A DNA stretch of 64,000 nucleotides. It comes from DASRHK01 sp963776465. Lineage in GTDB: Bacteria > Pseudomonadota > Gammaproteobacteria > Nevskiales > Nevskiaceae. The position numbers were made by a program, and so were the translations under genes. Positions 9,651 through 21,167 of the stretch are shown here, one piece after another. The notes beneath the pieces were generated by a model that saw nothing but the letters and a program-made list of their open reading frames with translations, was not told the origin of the DNA and did not search any database. The stretch is from assembly GCA_963776465.1 (NCBI GenBank), contig CAVZMV010000002.1:992001-1056000 (forward strand). The letters run 5' to 3'. How positions within the stretch are numbered: the first letter of the stretch is position 1; the number at the start of each line of letters is the position of its first letter.

Positions 9651-10667
9651 TCAACGTCGGCCGATCTGATAGAGCTGCCAGAGGTCCTGCCGCGACATGT
9701 GCAGGAACGGCCGGATCGCCCGCAGTCCGGTCGGGCCGATGCTGTTCTCCAGGTAGTCGAGCTCCGTGAACTTGTCGCGCGTCGCCTGATCGACCTCGGG
9801 CGTGAAGCCGCTCTCGCGCATCATCAGGATGCCTTTCGCCCGCATGGCCAGCTCGGCGCGCAGCCGCAGGTAGCACAGCAGGTCCGCCACGACCGGGCCC
9901 TGGAAGCGCGCGCGCAAGGTCTGCAGGTAGATGCCGATCTTCGAATCGGCGAAGCGGCCGGAGTTGATCAGCTCGACCAGTTCCATGTCGGCATTGAAGC
10001 CGACCTCGAGCCAGCGCTGCAGGCTGGACTCGCTGTGCTTGAACAGCAGCAGGAGCAGCGGCGGCAGCACGACCAGGACTGCAGCAGCTGCCAGCAACGG
10101 CGAGAAGAAGAGGTGGTTGTAGGCCGAGTGCAGGAGCATCGCCAGGATCAGTCCCGGCGCGAGCGCGCGGGACCCGATGCGGCCGTGTTGCTCCGACAGC
10201 ATCAATACGAGGATGCCAAAGATTGCCGTGGCTCCGCCGTGCATGATGGCGGTGCCAAACCCGCGCACCAGCCACAGGCCCAGCGACGCCTGCCGCATCA
10301 GGTCGAGGTAGTACAGGTTCTCGATCATGGCGAAGCCGGTGCCGACCGCGAAACCGAAAATCGCGGCGTCGACCAGGAAGCCGATGCGGTGAAGACGGAT
10401 CAGCACGATGACGACGATCGCCTTTAGCGTCTCTTCGATTGGTGGTGCGACATAGCGCGAGTACATCGTCAGCGGCATGTCGAGGCGCTCGAGCATGAAA
10501 GAGTTGACGAGCCAGCCGAGGCCCGCGCAAGCCGCGCCGAGCAGGATCACGACAACGATCGCACGCGGGCTGACGAGCTTGTAGGAGTCCATCCACAGCA
10601 ATGCAGCCAGCAGGCACAGCACCGGCAGCAGGCCGGCCGAGGCGCGCAGGGCCAGGTCGAACGTCAT
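9651..10667 (-). CDS. PrsW-family intramembrane metalloprotease
   Basis: 338 residues from the ATG at 10667. About eight transmembrane helices fill residues 1-230. The family's membrane-embedded motifs are all present: EE in APPIEETLKA, ExxxY in AMIENLYY, and the histidines in IMHGG and HSAYNH. PrsW of Bacillus performs site-1 cleavage of an anti-sigma factor; most proteobacterial homologues have no known substrate. Residues 235-338 form an extra soluble, mostly helical domain. The gene begins 16 bases after the metalloprotease/barrel gene and closes a three-gene operon, so its substrate may be one of the two upstream products. Confidence 0.85.
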   Translation of the reverse strand: MTFDLALRASAGLLPVLCLLAALLWMDSYKLVSPRAIVVVILLGAACAGLGWLVNSFMLERLDMPLTMYSRYVAPPIEETLKAIVVIVLIRLHRIGFLVDAAIFGFAVGTGFAMIENLYYLDLMRQASLGLWLVRGFGTAIMHGGATAIFGILVLMLSEQHGRIGSRALAPGLILAMLLHSAYNHLFFSPLLAAAAVLVVLPPLLLLLFKHSESSLQRWLEVGFNADMELVELINSGRFADSKIGIYLQTLRARFQGPVVADLLCYLRLRAELAMRAKGILMMRESGFTPEVDQATRDKFTELDYLENSIGPTGLRAIRPFLHMSRQDLWQLYQIGRR

Positions 10668-10683
10668 CGCTGAATCATGAGGC

Positions 10684-13626
10684 TCAAAGAATCTTGAGCG
10701 AAACCATGAATTCCTGGTCGCGCTCGCCGCCATCGGCAAAGCCGGCGGCGGCGCCGAGCGACAAGGTCATGTCGAGCCGATGCATGACGACGAAGCGAAA
10801 GTCGATCTGCGCACCGATGTCCTGCGCAGTGCGGTCAGCGTCGTTGTTGCCGGGGTTGGTCGCGAGCACGCCGGCGAACACTGCAGTGCGCATCCACGTC
10901 AGGTAGAAACCGGGCGTGCCGACGCTCTCGAACACGAGCGGCGGCAGGTTCCACTCCAGCGTCGACTTCGCGAAACTGCGGCCGCCGATCTCGTTGAGCT
11001 CGAAGCCCGGAAAAGCCTGGTGCTCCCGGTAGCGCTTGATCTCGCCATGGTCGACGTAGTTGTTGCCGAAGCCGCCGAAGAAGAAGTTGGCGAACGGATC
11101 GTCCAGGTCGCCGTCGGCGATGCCGGCCGCGTTGCGCAGCCACACGGTTGAATGTGCCGGACCGACCGGCAATCCGAAATCCAGGCCCGCGCGGATTTTC
11201 GGAATGACTTCACTGTTGACGCGATTGCCCGTCGCAACCAGTTCCCAGCGCCAGCCTTTCTCGTCGTCGACGTTGCCGAGCGAGTTGTGGATGTAGCTGT
11301 AGTGCAGGCCGCTCTTCAGGGTCAGCAGCCGGTCGAAGTCCACCTGCACGTTCTGCGAATCGGGTAGGCGTTCAAGGTTCGTGTAGTACGTGAGATCGAC
11401 GTCGACGTTCAGCGTGCGCGGCTTGTCGTAGATCAGCGCGTGCTCGTAGCCGCCGCCGAAGGAATTGCCGCGGCGGCTCTGCTTGGTGGGCCCGAAGAGA
11501 TCATAGAAATCGGCATCGTTATGGGTGACGCGCACGTGCCAGCCCAGATGGCGATACTCGAGCTCCGCATGCGTGCGCTCGCTCGATGGCAGCGCGCGAT
11601 CGGGGCTGTAGGACGCGGCCAGCGTCAACGTGTCGAACATCAGCGGATCGGCGAAGCGCACGAAGAAGCCGCCTGCCGCGTAGTCCTTGTAGCCCTCCAC
11701 GATCGGATACATCGCCGCCAGCTCCAGTTCACGCCACGGCAGGTACGCTCTGCGCCGCGTGACCTTGCTCTCGAAGTCGATGCGCGCCGGCGAGCCGACC
11801 TCCCAGTCGCGGACCATCGGATAGCGCTTCGCGATTTCCGCGCCGAGGAATCTCACCGCGGATGCATCCTCGAGTACCTGCGGCTGCTGGATCGTCACCG
11901 GCTGGAATCCGGCGCCGGTGTAACTGAACGCGATCAGGTTGCCGTCGGCCTGCGGGATCGGACGGAACAGGCCGGTGTCGGTGTTGGTGAGCAGGTCGAG
12001 TTTTTTCCCGGCAAGGTCGTAGCGGAAGATGTTGGAGACGCCGGTGTAGTAGCTGCTGCCGTACAGGGAGCGGCCGTCCGCCGAGAACACGAAACCTTCC
12101 GGCACCGCGGTGCCGAAGTCGAAGCTCGCGATCGGCTCGGCCTTGTCGGCGGCCAGATCCGCGAGCCTGAAGACCGCGAGCTTCTGCTTGCCGCTGATCT
12201 CGCCGACGGAAGCGGACATCGACGTGCCATCGGGAGAGATGTCGATGTCGTAAACGTCGGTGCCGTACGGGAAGGTGTAGACCTGCGTCCAGGTTTCGTA
12301 CGGTGCGGGCATGCGCACCAGCGTGTTCAGCCCGTTCAGGTGGCGGATGCCGTAGAGATCACCGGCGGCCTTGCTCAAGGCCAGGTCGCCGATGCGCGCG
12401 TCCTTCTGCAGCATCCGCGAGCGGCCGGTCGCCAGGTCGTAGGCGATCAGGTCGCGGAACGCGTTGTTGTCGGTCGTGTAGATCAGCAGGTCGCTCTGCG
12501 GGATGTACGCGAGCGACGTCACGGTGTAGTGCGCCGGGCCCTTGATGTCCTCGAGTTGCTCGATGGAGCCATCGGCCAGCGAGATCGCGCCGATGTGCGC
12601 CACCACGCCGGGCCGTCGCACCGCCGTGTAGAGCTTGCCGCGCTGCGGGTCGACGAAGGCGCGCGAGATCGAGCCCAGCGGCTCGCGGGAGATCGGCTTC
12701 ACTGGTGTCAACGGATAGCGCGTCACCTGCGCCAGGTTCTCGGCCTGGAATTGCCGCTCCCACGCGATCCACTTCTGCCACGCGTCGTCGAGCGGCAGGC
12801 CGAACACCTGCTCGAAGTGGTCGGCGAAGTAGCGCTTCGTACCGTTGACGCGCTTGAGCCAGTCGACGACTTTCGGTGGTGAGTACTCCAGCGCCAGCCA
12901 CGAGATGAAGCGCGTGCCGTACAGGTAGGCGTTCACGCCGACCTGGAAATCCACCTGCGTGCCTTGGGACACGAGGCCGAGCGGATCGTAGAAGTGCGCC
13001 TGGTCGCGCACCATCGCGCGGAACACCATCTCGTCGTAAGCGCCCTGGCCGCGGCCGATGCCGCCGGCCATCCAGGTCTCCATGAAGACCGCGCTGCCCT
13101 CGAGGTACCAGCGCGGCACCGTGTTGCGCGGGGCGGTGAGATAGGCATACAGCAGCGACTCCGGATGCTCCTGTTCCGGAATGATCTTGCCGCCGAACAG
13201 GCCGCGCCAGCGCGCATCGGAGCTCGCCCATTGGTCCATGGTCGCCACGTGCACCAGCTCGTGGTTCATGATCAGGAAAATGCGTTCGCTGGGCGACAGC
13301 GTCTCGAAGCTGCGCGACATTGGCGCGATGTCAACGAGCACGGCGTCATTGGGCGCGCTGCGCGCGGCCGCGTTACCGGCGTCGGTGAAATCCTTGAGGA
13401 ACACCGTGACCTTCTCGTACGGCTTCCAGTCGAGCACGCGCTGCTGCCATTCCAGCGAGTTGTGGAACGAGCGCGTGACGTAAGGCACCAGGAAGGTCTG
13501 CGCCGGCTCGAAATACACCAGGCGCATCTGCTCGGTTTCCAGCACGCTGAGGTTGAGCTCGTCGGCGGCAGCGGCGCCCGCGAACGCGACCAGCGCACAA
13601 GCGCCGATCGCGTGCAGTTTCGTCAT
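10684..13626 (-). CDS. Secreted gluzincin metalloprotease fused to a propeller and an outer-membrane-like barrel
   Basis: 980 residues with a signal peptide (1-21, ending AAAA). Residues 30-300 hold a zinc protease of the peptidase-MA type: HELVH at 122-126 and a probable third ligand in YLEGSAVFMET, E176. Residues about 320-620 show repeating WD40/TolB-like blades (for example DISPDGTSMSASVGE and FSADGRSLYG). Residues about 640-980 alternate hydrophobic and polar residues with aromatic girdles and read as a beta-barrel similar to the surface-antigen/BamA C-terminal domain. It starts directly at the stop codon of the repeat-protein gene (TAA then ATG with no gap), so translation is probably coupled. 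Predicted location: anchored in the outer membrane with protease and propeller on one face. The role is unknown. Confidence 0.75.
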   Translation of the reverse strand: MTKLHAIGACALVAFAGAAAADELNLSVLETEQMRLVYFEPAQTFLVPYVTRSFHNSLEWQQRVLDWKPYEKVTVFLKDFTDAGNAAARSAPNDAVLVDIAPMSRSFETLSPSERIFLIMNHELVHVATMDQWASSDARWRGLFGGKIIPEQEHPESLLYAYLTAPRNTVPRWYLEGSAVFMETWMAGGIGRGQGAYDEMVFRAMVRDQAHFYDPLGLVSQGTQVDFQVGVNAYLYGTRFISWLALEYSPPKVVDWLKRVNGTKRYFADHFEQVFGLPLDDAWQKWIAWERQFQAENLAQVTRYPLTPVKPISREPLGSISRAFVDPQRGKLYTAVRRPGVVAHIGAISLADGSIEQLEDIKGPAHYTVTSLAYIPQSDLLIYTTDNNAFRDLIAYDLATGRSRMLQKDARIGDLALSKAAGDLYGIRHLNGLNTLVRMPAPYETWTQVYTFPYGTDVYDIDISPDGTSMSASVGEISGKQKLAVFRLADLAADKAEPIASFDFGTAVPEGFVFSADGRSLYGSSYYTGVSNIFRYDLAGKKLDLLTNTDTGLFRPIPQADGNLIAFSYTGAGFQPVTIQQPQVLEDASAVRFLGAEIAKRYPMVRDWEVGSPARIDFESKVTRRRAYLPWRELELAAMYPIVEGYKDYAAGGFFVRFADPLMFDTLTLAASYSPDRALPSSERTHAELEYRHLGWHVRVTHNDADFYDLFGPTKQSRRGNSFGGGYEHALIYDKPRTLNVDVDLTYYTNLERLPDSQNVQVDFDRLLTLKSGLHYSYIHNSLGNVDDEKGWRWELVATGNRVNSEVIPKIRAGLDFGLPVGPAHSTVWLRNAAGIADGDLDDPFANFFFGGFGNNYVDHGEIKRYREHQAFPGFELNEIGGRSFAKSTLEWNLPPLVFESVGTPGFYLTWMRTAVFAGVLATNPGNNDADRTAQDIGAQIDFRFVVMHRLDMTLSLGAAAGFADGGERDQEFMVSLKIL

Positions 13627-14757
13627 TTACTGCTGGAGGTTGGCTCCGTAGTTCGCCAACGCTGCGTTGAACGCCGGATCCGCCAGCGCCGCGCTGAAGG
13701 CCGGGTCGCTGGCCAGCAGCGCGAAGTTCGCGTTGCTTGCGAGGTTGGCGAGGTTGGCCTGCGCCTTGGGGTCGTTGGCCAGGCTGGCAAGGCCAGCGAG
13801 CGCCTTCGGATCGCTGGCGAGGTTCGCCAGGTTCGCGAGGTTGGCTTGCGCCCTGGGGTCGCTGGACAGGTTTGCCAGGTTCGCGAGGCTCACGAGGTTG
13901 GCCTGCGCCTTCGGGTCGTTCGCAAGATTGGCCAGGCTCACGAGGTTGGCCTGCGCCTTGGGGTCATTGGCGAGGTTGGCCAGATTCGCAAGATTCGCGA
14001 GGTTGGCCAGGTTGGCGAGATTGGCCTGGGCCTTGGCGTCATTGGTCAGGTTGGCGAGGTTGGCCAGGCCCGCGAGCGCCTTGGGATCGTTGGCGAGGTT
14101 GGCCAGGCCCGCGAGGACCTTGGGGTCATTGGCCAGGTTCGCCAGATTCGCGAGGTTGGCAAGATTGGCCTGCGCCTTGGGGTCGTTGCTCAAGTTGGCC
14201 AGATTCGCGAGGTTGGCGAGATTGGCCTGCGCCTTGGGGTCATTGCTCAAGCTGGCGAGATTGGCGAGGTTGGCCAAGTTGGCGAGATCCGCGCGCGCCT
14301 TGGGATCGCTGCCCAGGTTGGCAAGGCCGGCGAGCGCCTTGGGGTCACCGCTCAAGTTGGCCAGATTGGCGAGGTTCGCCAGATTCGCGAGGTTCGCGGC
14401 CGCCTTGGGATCTGCGGCCACCGCCGCGAGCATCCCCGGGCTCTTCGCCAGCTCGGCAAAGGCCGGGCTGCTCGCAAGCGCCACGAAGCGCGCGTCGCTC
14501 ACGAGGTTGCGGAACTCCGCATCCTTGACGAGCTTCTCGAACACGTCGGTCTGCATCAACTGCGCGACCTGTTGATCGCCGAGTTGCACGTCCGTGGTCT
14601 TGAGCTCGCTGCCGCGATAGCGCTCGGCGGGAGCAACCGGGCCGGCCAGTCCATCACCATTGGGGACGTCATACACAAAGTGAGCGATCAGCAGGCCGCC
14701 TGCCGCAACGGCGATGACGCCGCCCACCACCCAACCCTTGTTCACCGTATTGGCCAC
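13627..14757 (-). CDS. Membrane-anchored Ala-Asn-Leu tripeptide-repeat protein
   Basis: 376 residues. Residues 8-30 are a single transmembrane helix (GWVVGGVIAVAAGGLLIAH). Residues about 60-115 are a run of degenerate nine-to-ten-residue units of the form DxxFxxLxx. Residues about 115-350 are about a dozen units that begin DPKA and continue with two to seven copies of the tripeptide Asn-Leu-Ala. Unit lengths are 13, 16, 19, 22 or 25 residues, so they differ by whole tripeptides. The last units return to DPAFSAALA. I do not recognise a named family. The short leading segment suggests the repeats face the periplasm. The DNA is a matching 9-base microsatellite-like array, which leaves other frames open on both strands. 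It abuts the metalloprotease gene and precedes PrsW. Confidence 0.75.
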   Translation of the reverse strand: MANTVNKGWVVGGVIAVAAGGLLIAHFVYDVPNGDGLAGPVAPAERYRGSELKTTDVQLGDQQVAQLMQTDVFEKLVKDAEFRNLVSDARFVALASSPAFAELAKSPGMLAAVAADPKAAANLANLANLANLANLSGDPKALAGLANLGSDPKARADLANLANLANLASLSNDPKAQANLANLANLANLSNDPKAQANLANLANLANLANDPKVLAGLANLANDPKALAGLANLANLTNDAKAQANLANLANLANLANLANLANDPKAQANLVSLANLANDPKAQANLVSLANLANLSSDPRAQANLANLANLASDPKALAGLASLANDPKAQANLANLASNANFALLASDPAFSAALADPAFNAALANYGANLQQ

Positions 14758-14896
14758 GACTGTCTCCTGTGGTTATGCGCCCTGCGGGCGTTCCCTGTGC
14801 CTGGCTGGCACTGCTGACTAACCGACGCGACTATACGCCTGCATCCACCATGCCTTTTTCGCTGGGCGGATACTGTGATGCGGGTCACAGGGATTT
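14758..14896. other. Intergenic gap upstream of the repeat-protein operon
   Basis: 139 bases between the repeat-protein start and the end of the STAS gene, both on the minus strand. It must hold the promoter of the repeat-protein operon. I do not see a strong -35/-10 pair or a terminator hairpin with a T-run. Confidence 0.3.
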
Positions 14897-15184
14897 CTAG
14901 GCTTCGATCTGAAAAATCTGGTCAAAGCCCGAATAACGCAGCACATCCAGGATGTGCGCGTTGAGTTTGACCAGGCGGAGTCCGCCGCCCACTGCTGCCA
15001 GGCGCTTCTGGGTTTTCAGCAGTACACCGAGGCCTGCGCTCGAGATGTACTCGAGTTGTGCGAAGTCCAGCCGCACGGTTCCGCTGATCGCGTCCAGGGC
15101 GGCTTGCGCCTTGGCGGCTTGCACAGCGTCGAGCCTGCCGATCAATGCCAGCCCGCCGTCCGCTTCTTTTCGAATCTCCAGCAT
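14897..15184 (-). CDS. STAS-domain anti-sigma-factor antagonist
   Basis: A 95-residue single STAS domain. The segment EYISSAGLGVLLK contains the conserved Ser-Ser before AGL; one of these serines is the residue phosphorylated in SpoIIAA/RsbV relatives. The length is normal for the family. It begins 12 bases after the phosphatase/kinase gene and is surely cotranscribed. In partner-switching systems the unphosphorylated antagonist binds the anti-sigma kinase and frees its target; the phosphatase regenerates it. No sigma factor is encoded nearby, so the output may be a distant sigma factor or another target. Confidence 0.92.
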   Translation of the reverse strand: MLEIRKEADGGLALIGRLDAVQAAKAQAALDAISGTVRLDFAQLEYISSAGLGVLLKTQKRLAAVGGGLRLVKLNAHILDVLRYSGFDQIFQIEA

Positions 15185-15196
15185 GCCGAGCTCTCT

Positions 15197-16882
15197 CTAT
15201 TGCGCGGTCCGCATCTTGAAGGAAATGCGGCTCTGCCGCCCGCGGTGGTCGAAGCGGATGTCCTGCACGAGCTTGGGGATCAGGTGCAGGCCGAGGCCTC
15301 CCGGACGGCGCGTTTCCAGCGGCGCGTCCGTATCGACCTGACGATCGACCGTGGGGTCGAAGTTGTCGCTGTCCGGATCGACGAGCGTCACCAGCACCGC
15401 GTCGGCCGCGCGTTCCAGCCGAAGCTGGATGCGCGTCGTGCCGCCGCTGCCGTACTTCACCATGTTGGTGAACAGCTCCTCGATCGCAAACTCGACGCCG
15501 AAGCGCCTGGCCTCGGGCAAGCCATGCGCAGTCCAGAAGTCCTTGACCAGACCGAAGGCCGCTTGCAGCTCGGCAAAGTCGCGGCGCAATCCCATTTCCG
15601 ACACATCTTTCTGTGCGCGTCGCTTGAGCAACACGATGGTCACGTCGTCGGGTTGCGGGCAGCCCGCGAACGCCGCTGCCTGCTCGCGGATCAACGCAGA
15701 GAGCTCGGCGGCTGGCCGCTCGTGATGTGCGCAGATCAGCGCTTCGACCCGCTCGATGCCGAATTCCTCGCTCCCCGCGTTCGGCCATTCGTAGATGCCA
15801 TCCGAGATCAGCGCCACCAGGTCACCGGGTTCAAGCGCCACTTGCCGCGGTGGTTTCGGCGACGCGATGCTTGCCGCACCCAGCGGAAAACTCGTCGGGC
15901 GATGCCGCTCGATCGCACTGGTGGCGGCACTGAAGTGCAGGATCGGGCCCTGGCCGCCGGAATGGAATTCGAGCAGGTGCCGGCGCGCGTCGATCACGCC
16001 AAGGAACGCAGTGATGAAGCGCTCTGGCGGCAGCAGCTCGGCAAGCTGGTTGTTGGTGTGCTGATAAGCCTGGTCGAGGCTTGCGCCCAGGCGCAGGGCC
16101 AGCCGCAACATCGCCTGCATCTGCGTCACCGATAGCGCCGGACCGATGCCATGACCGGTGGCGTCGCCCATCAGCACGAAGACGCGGTCGTTCTCGAGCG
16201 CAACGAGATCAAAGGTGTCGCCGCCGGTTTCGTCGGCGGGATGAAAGGTTCCGTACAGCTCGTAGCCCACCAACCCGGGCACCACGCGCGGCAGCGTGCT
16301 CATCTGCACTTCGCGCGCGACTGCGATCTCCTGCTTGAGGCGCTCGCCGGCGAGCAGGGCCTCGGTCATCTGCGCGCGCTGCAGGGCAACGGCGCATTGC
16401 GCGGCGAGGGCTTGTGCCACCTCTTCATCATCGGCATCGAAAGCGCCGCCGTGCTTGTTGAGGATCTGCAGCGCGCCCACCAGCGCGTCGTCGTGACCGA
16501 TCAGCGGCAGCGCGAGCATGCAGCGCGTGACATAGCCGCTGCGCCGGTCCACCTCGGGATTGAAGCGCGGATCGCTGTAGCAATCCGGCACGTTGATCAG
16601 CGCGCGGGTTCGCACGCACTCGCCGACGATGCCAAGGTCGGCCGGCATGCGGATCGGCTCGATCCCGGTGGCCACCCGCATCACGAGTTCGTGATGTGCG
16701 CGGTCGTAGAGCCACAGCGTGCCGCTGTCTGCGCCGAGGACCTCGCGCGCCGACTGGACCACTTCTCCGAGCAGGCTGGTGAGGCTGAACGGCGCCGCCA
16801 GCTTGCGCGTGACGTCGAGGATGCGAGTCAACGCTTCGGAACTGATCTGTCGGCGCGAGGGCTGGTGCGTGGAGTCCGTCAT
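15197..16882 (-). CDS. GAF / PP2C-SpoIIE phosphatase / RsbW-like ATPase fusion
   Basis: 561 residues in three parts. Residues about 20-170 are a GAF sensor domain (GADSGTLWLYD to ALQILNKHGG). Residues about 195-385 are a SpoIIE-type PP2C phosphatase with metal-site motifs GGDTFDL, GDATGHG, ISDGIYE and QPDDVTIV. Residues about 400-555 are a GHKL ATPase like the anti-sigma kinase RsbW (FAIEELFTNMVKYG, then GGLGLHLI). One chain thus carries both the phosphatase and the likely kinase for the STAS partner encoded 12 bases downstream. The GAF domain would bind a cytoplasmic small molecule. It diverges from the permease-kinase gene across 222 bases. Confidence 0.93.
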   Translation of the reverse strand: MTDSTHQPSRRQISSEALTRILDVTRKLAAPFSLTSLLGEVVQSAREVLGADSGTLWLYDRAHHELVMRVATGIEPIRMPADLGIVGECVRTRALINVPDCYSDPRFNPEVDRRSGYVTRCMLALPLIGHDDALVGALQILNKHGGAFDADDEEVAQALAAQCAVALQRAQMTEALLAGERLKQEIAVAREVQMSTLPRVVPGLVGYELYGTFHPADETGGDTFDLVALENDRVFVLMGDATGHGIGPALSVTQMQAMLRLALRLGASLDQAYQHTNNQLAELLPPERFITAFLGVIDARRHLLEFHSGGQGPILHFSAATSAIERHRPTSFPLGAASIASPKPPRQVALEPGDLVALISDGIYEWPNAGSEEFGIERVEALICAHHERPAAELSALIREQAAAFAGCPQPDDVTIVLLKRRAQKDVSEMGLRRDFAELQAAFGLVKDFWTAHGLPEARRFGVEFAIEELFTNMVKYGSGGTTRIQLRLERAADAVLVTLVDPDSDNFDPTVDRQVDTDAPLETRRPGGLGLHLIPKLVQDIRFDHRGRQSRISFKMRTAQ

Positions 16883-17104
16883 GAGGAACTATGAGTTGCT
16901 CGGCAATCACCGCCCGGCCGCGCGCCGGAAGCCTGAGTATAGGGCCTGACCGAAAACCCTCTGAACGCCCGCCAGCCAGGCCTGATCTGTAGAAAATAAC
17001 TACCTGCGCCGCGGGAACGCCGGCCAATGGCCGGATGATCCCGCCGTTGGCTCGCTCCGGGCCGACGTTGCATTGCACTGCCCCGGGGCGCACTTGGCTA
17101 TCAG
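16883..17104. other. Divergent intergenic region between the two signalling operons
   Basis: 222 bases between the phosphatase gene (minus) and the permease-kinase gene (plus). Both promoters should lie here. I see no clear sigma-70 pair, and no good ribosome-binding site ahead of the ATG at 17105 (the bases before it are CTATCAG). Confidence 0.3.
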
Positions 17105-20603
<3,499 letters not shown>

Positions 20604-20659
20604 ACCGCTGACCGCGCCGGCCCCCTGAACGCGCAGACACATCCGCCGGACTCGCACGC

Positions 20660-20688
20660 TTGCCGGGCCGCCAGGGAATCGGCATAAA
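20660..20688 (+). promoter_or_regulatory. Candidate sigma-70 promoter of the hvf operon
   Basis: TTGCCG at 20660-20665 and CATAAA at 20683-20688 are 17 bases apart, a standard spacing. The predicted transcript would have a leader of about 110 bases before the precursor gene, ending with a strong AAGGAGAGG Shine-Dalgarno. No ECF-type box was recognised. Confidence 0.45.
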
Positions 20689-20807
20689 CTGCCTCACCTC
20701 CGATTCGCCCCCGCGCGATTGCGTCCGGCGAAGCGGTTGGCGCGTATCGATGTCTCCGCCGGCAGAACCAGGCGGTTCCAGATCACCAAGCAAGGAGAGG
20801 AACAACA

Positions 20808-21167
20808 ATGAGCAAGCATTTTTCCAAGAAGCCCCTGGCGCTGGCAGTGAGCGCCGCGTTCGCGTTCGGCGCCACGGCTGCGCAGGCCTCCGTGTTCCAG
20901 ACGACGGACCTCGGGGCCGGCTACATGGTGGCGCTGGCCGGCGACGCCAAGGCGGGTGAAGCCAAGTGCGGCGAAGGCAAATGTGGCGAGGCGATGTTCA
21001 AGAAGATCGACGCAAACTCCGACGGCAACGTGTCCAAGGATGAGTTCATGGCGCACGTCAAGGCGCACGAAGGCAAGTGCGGCGAAGGCAAGTGCGGCGA
21101 CAAGAAGGGCAACAAGACCGGCGAGGCCAAGTGCGGTGAAGGCAAGTGTGGAGACAAGAAGAAGTAA
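20808..21167 (+). CDS. hvfA: HvfA-like RiPP precursor with EGKCG motifs and an EF-hand loop
   Basis: 119 residues. Residues 1-27 are a Sec signal peptide ending AQA, then the conserved FQTTDLGAGYMVA. Six cysteines follow in four EGKCG motifs (Cys59, 91, 96, 114) and two EAKCG variants (Cys54, 109). In Haemophilus HvfA, EGKCG cysteines are converted by an MNIO enzyme to oxazolone/thioamide pairs that bind Cu(I). Between motif pairs, residues 68-79 (DANSDGNVSKDE) match the EF-hand calcium loop at positions 1, 3, 5, 6, 8 and 12, with short flanking helices. A strong AAGGAG lies upstream. The next two genes are the matching HvfB and HvfC, so this is the precursor of a secreted modified metallopeptide; whether it binds copper, calcium or both is inference. 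Confidence 0.9.
   Translation: MSKHFSKKPLALAVSAAFAFGATAAQASVFQTTDLGAGYMVALAGDAKAGEAKCGEGKCGEAMFKKIDANSDGNVSKDEFMAHVKAHEGKCGEGKCGDKKGNKTGEAKCGEGKCGDKKK

Noticed and set aside
9598..9661. Near-direct repeat GATCACCGTCGGC / GATCAACGTCGGC after the tRNA as an attachment site
   Set aside because: It does not copy the tRNA 3' end, is short, and no integrase is nearby.
13700..14420. Tandem DNA repeats that might suggest a CRISPR array
   Set aside because: The units are coding, of variable length in steps of 9 bases, without unique spacers.
13667..14575. A repetitive 302-residue plus-strand protein (LARLACALGS units) opposite the Ala-Asn-Leu gene
   Set aside because: It arises because a 9-base repeat leaves all frames open. 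The minus-strand frame has a membrane anchor, non-repetitive ends and an exact junction with the next gene.
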